A DNA stretch of 64,000 bases from NCBI GenBank assembly GCA_016713905.1, contig JADJOE010000003.1:2046001-2110000 (forward strand), in the 5' to 3' direction. Shown piece by piece: positions 62,889 to 64,000 of the stretch. Positions within the stretch are counted from its first letter, which is position 1. Every line of letters begins with the position of its first letter. The notes beneath the pieces were generated by a model. The model did no database searches, was not told where the DNA came from, and saw only the letters and a list, made by a program, of their open reading frames with translations. Both the position numbers and the translations under genes were made by a program. The DNA comes from Candidatus Vicinibacter proximus (GTDB lineage Bacteria > Bacteroidota > Bacteroidia > Chitinophagales > Saprospiraceae).

Positions 62889-64000
62889 ATGATGTCATAT
62901 CCATCCCAAATCAAGAGTCTCGAAGAATACAAATCAGCCTATCAAAAAAGTGTCTCCGATCCGGAAGGTTATTGGGCTGACGTTGCAGCACATTTTCATT
63001 GGCGCAAAAGCTGGGACTCTATTCTGGAATGGAATTTCACCGAACCAAAAATAAATTGGTTTAATGGCGCACGGCTTAATATTACCGAAAACTGTCTCGA
63101 CCGCCACCTCAGCAATTTGGGTAACAAACCGGCCATCATTTGGGAAGCCAATGACCCTGAAGAACATTATCGCGTCCTCACTTATCGCGATCTTCACCTA
63201 AAGGTCGTACAATTCAGCAATGTATTAAAAAACAATGGCATCACCAAAGGAGACCGCGTCTGTGTGTACATGGGAATGATCCCCGAACTGGCCATTGCAA
63301 TTTTGGCTTGTGCACGAATCGGTGCCATCCACTCAGTTATATTTGGTGGTTTCAGCGCTCAAAGCATTTCCGATCGCCTGGAGGACGCTGGCGCCACTTG
63401 TATCATTACTTGTGATGGGGCTTACCGCGGAAGTAAAGACATTCCGTTAAAATCCATCATAGACGATGCCTTGATTGGAAATCATACCGTAAAAAAAGTA
63501 ATCGTATGTACCAGAACCCGCACTCCGGTGAGCATGATCAAAGGACGCGATGTTTGGTGGGAAGACGAAATTAAAAAAGTTGAAACACAAGGCAATCCTG
63601 ATTGTCCGGCAGAAGTAATGGATGCCAATGAAGAGTTATTCATATTATACACTTCAGGTTCTACCGGCAAACCCAAAGGGGTCGTGCATGCCTGCGGAGG
63701 ATATATGGTCTGGGCTTATTACACATTCATCAATGTTTTCCAGTACAAACCCGGAGAAGTTCATTTTTGTACAGCAGATATTGGGTGGATTACCGGACAC
63801 AGCTATATCGTGTATGGTCCATTGAGTGCCGGAGCTACTACCCTAATGTTTGAAGGAGTCCCTACCTGGCCTGATGCCGGAAGATTTTGGGACATTATCG
63901 ACAAGCATAAAGTAAACATCTTGTATACTGCACCCACAGCCATCCGAAGTCTGATGGGATTTGGTGCAGCTCCTTTTGAAGGAAAGTCACTGGATTCTCT
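62889..64000 (+). CDS. acs: Acetyl-CoA synthetase, N-terminal part (runs off the right edge)
   Basis: An open frame from an ATG at 62889 runs 370 codons to the window end (a second ATG follows at once). It reads as AMP-forming acetyl-CoA synthetase: the N-terminal ACAS domain (EGYWADVAAHFHWRKSWDSI), IGAIHSVIFGGFSAQSISDR, the P-loop YTSGSTGKPKGVVH (about residue 255), and TADIGWITGHSYIVYGPL. It makes acetyl-CoA from acetate, CoA and ATP. The C-terminal lysine site targeted by protein acetylation lies beyond the window. Two direct repeats upstream may regulate it. Confidence 0.95.
   Translation, partial: MMSYPSQIKSLEEYKSAYQKSVSDPEGYWADVAAHFHWRKSWDSILEWNFTEPKINWFNGARLNITENCLDRHLSNLGNKPAIIWEANDPEEHYRVLTYRDLHLKVVQFSNVLKNNGITKGDRVCVYMGMIPELAIAILACARIGAIHSVIFGGFSAQSISDRLEDAGATCIITCDGAYRGSKDIPLKSIIDDALIGNHTVKKVIVCTRTRTPVSMIKGRDVWWEDEIKKVETQGNPDCPAEVMDANEELFILYTSGSTGKPKGVVHACGGYMVWAYYTFINVFQYKPGEVHFCTADIGWITGHSYIVYGPLSAGATTLMFEGVPTWPDAGRFWDIIDKHKVNILYTAPTAIRSLMGFGAAPFEGKSLDS

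Overview
The window comes from a member of the phylum Bacteroidota, most likely an environmental Saprospiria- or Cytophagia-like organism; the phylum is well supported and the class is a guess. Evidence: several secreted proteins end in type IX secretion (T9SS) sorting domains, of type A (2868-6434, 44802-46895) and of type B/gliding-associated CHU_C form (15065-19489, 19501-23898). SecD and SecF are fused. There is a MoxR/DUF58/Bat-type VWA operon, an FeS-free TonB receptor with a carboxypeptidase-like N-terminal repeat, a LytTR regulator, and recurrent TAnnTTTG promoter boxes. Shine-Dalgarno sequences are not evident.

Layout. 1-6.5 kb: the start of a secreted protein (cut by the window edge), a gamma-carbonic anhydrase/GumN pair, the rRNA methylase RlmB and a 1188-residue secreted M36 metalloprotease. 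6.5-15 kb: Fic AMPylase, an exported PLP enzyme, a VOC protein, SecDF, a FemAB/GNAT-like protein and an O-methyltransferase. 15-24 kb: two tandem giant Ig-repeat adhesin-like paralogues. 24-31.3 kb: a tightly overlapping seven-gene MoxR-DUF58-BatA/B/C operon. 31.3-36.4 kb: a hypothetical protein, GNAT, an outer-membrane barrel with a vanadium haloperoxidase, and a LytTR regulator.

36.4-47.3 kb is an AT-rich accessory island. It holds two remnants of tyrosine recombinases, three type II toxin-antitoxin modules (one with a frameshifted toxin), a broken RHS gene, two orphan RHS C-terminal tips each followed by a membrane-anchored candidate immunity gene, a T9SS beta-propeller protein, and two 205-bp direct repeats 8,580 bp apart. 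Each repeat copy begins right at the end of a long attC-like hairpin. This is the most unusual part of the window: a polymorphic-toxin/toxin-antitoxin store that looks built from exchangeable cassettes, and whose RHS core has been interrupted by clusters of small perfect hairpins.

47.3-64 kb returns to ordinary genes: an operon of HAD phosphatase, RNase H and hybrid histidine kinase; DUF3467 with an S9 peptidase; a hypothetical secreted protein; SulP transporter; exported cyclophilin; MFS transporter; TonB-dependent receptor; and the first 370 codons of acetyl-CoA synthetase (cut by the window edge). A dispersed palindrome-rich repeat family occurs at 13.2, 53.9 and 55.7 kb. No rRNA, tRNA, CRISPR array or complete insertion sequence was seen.
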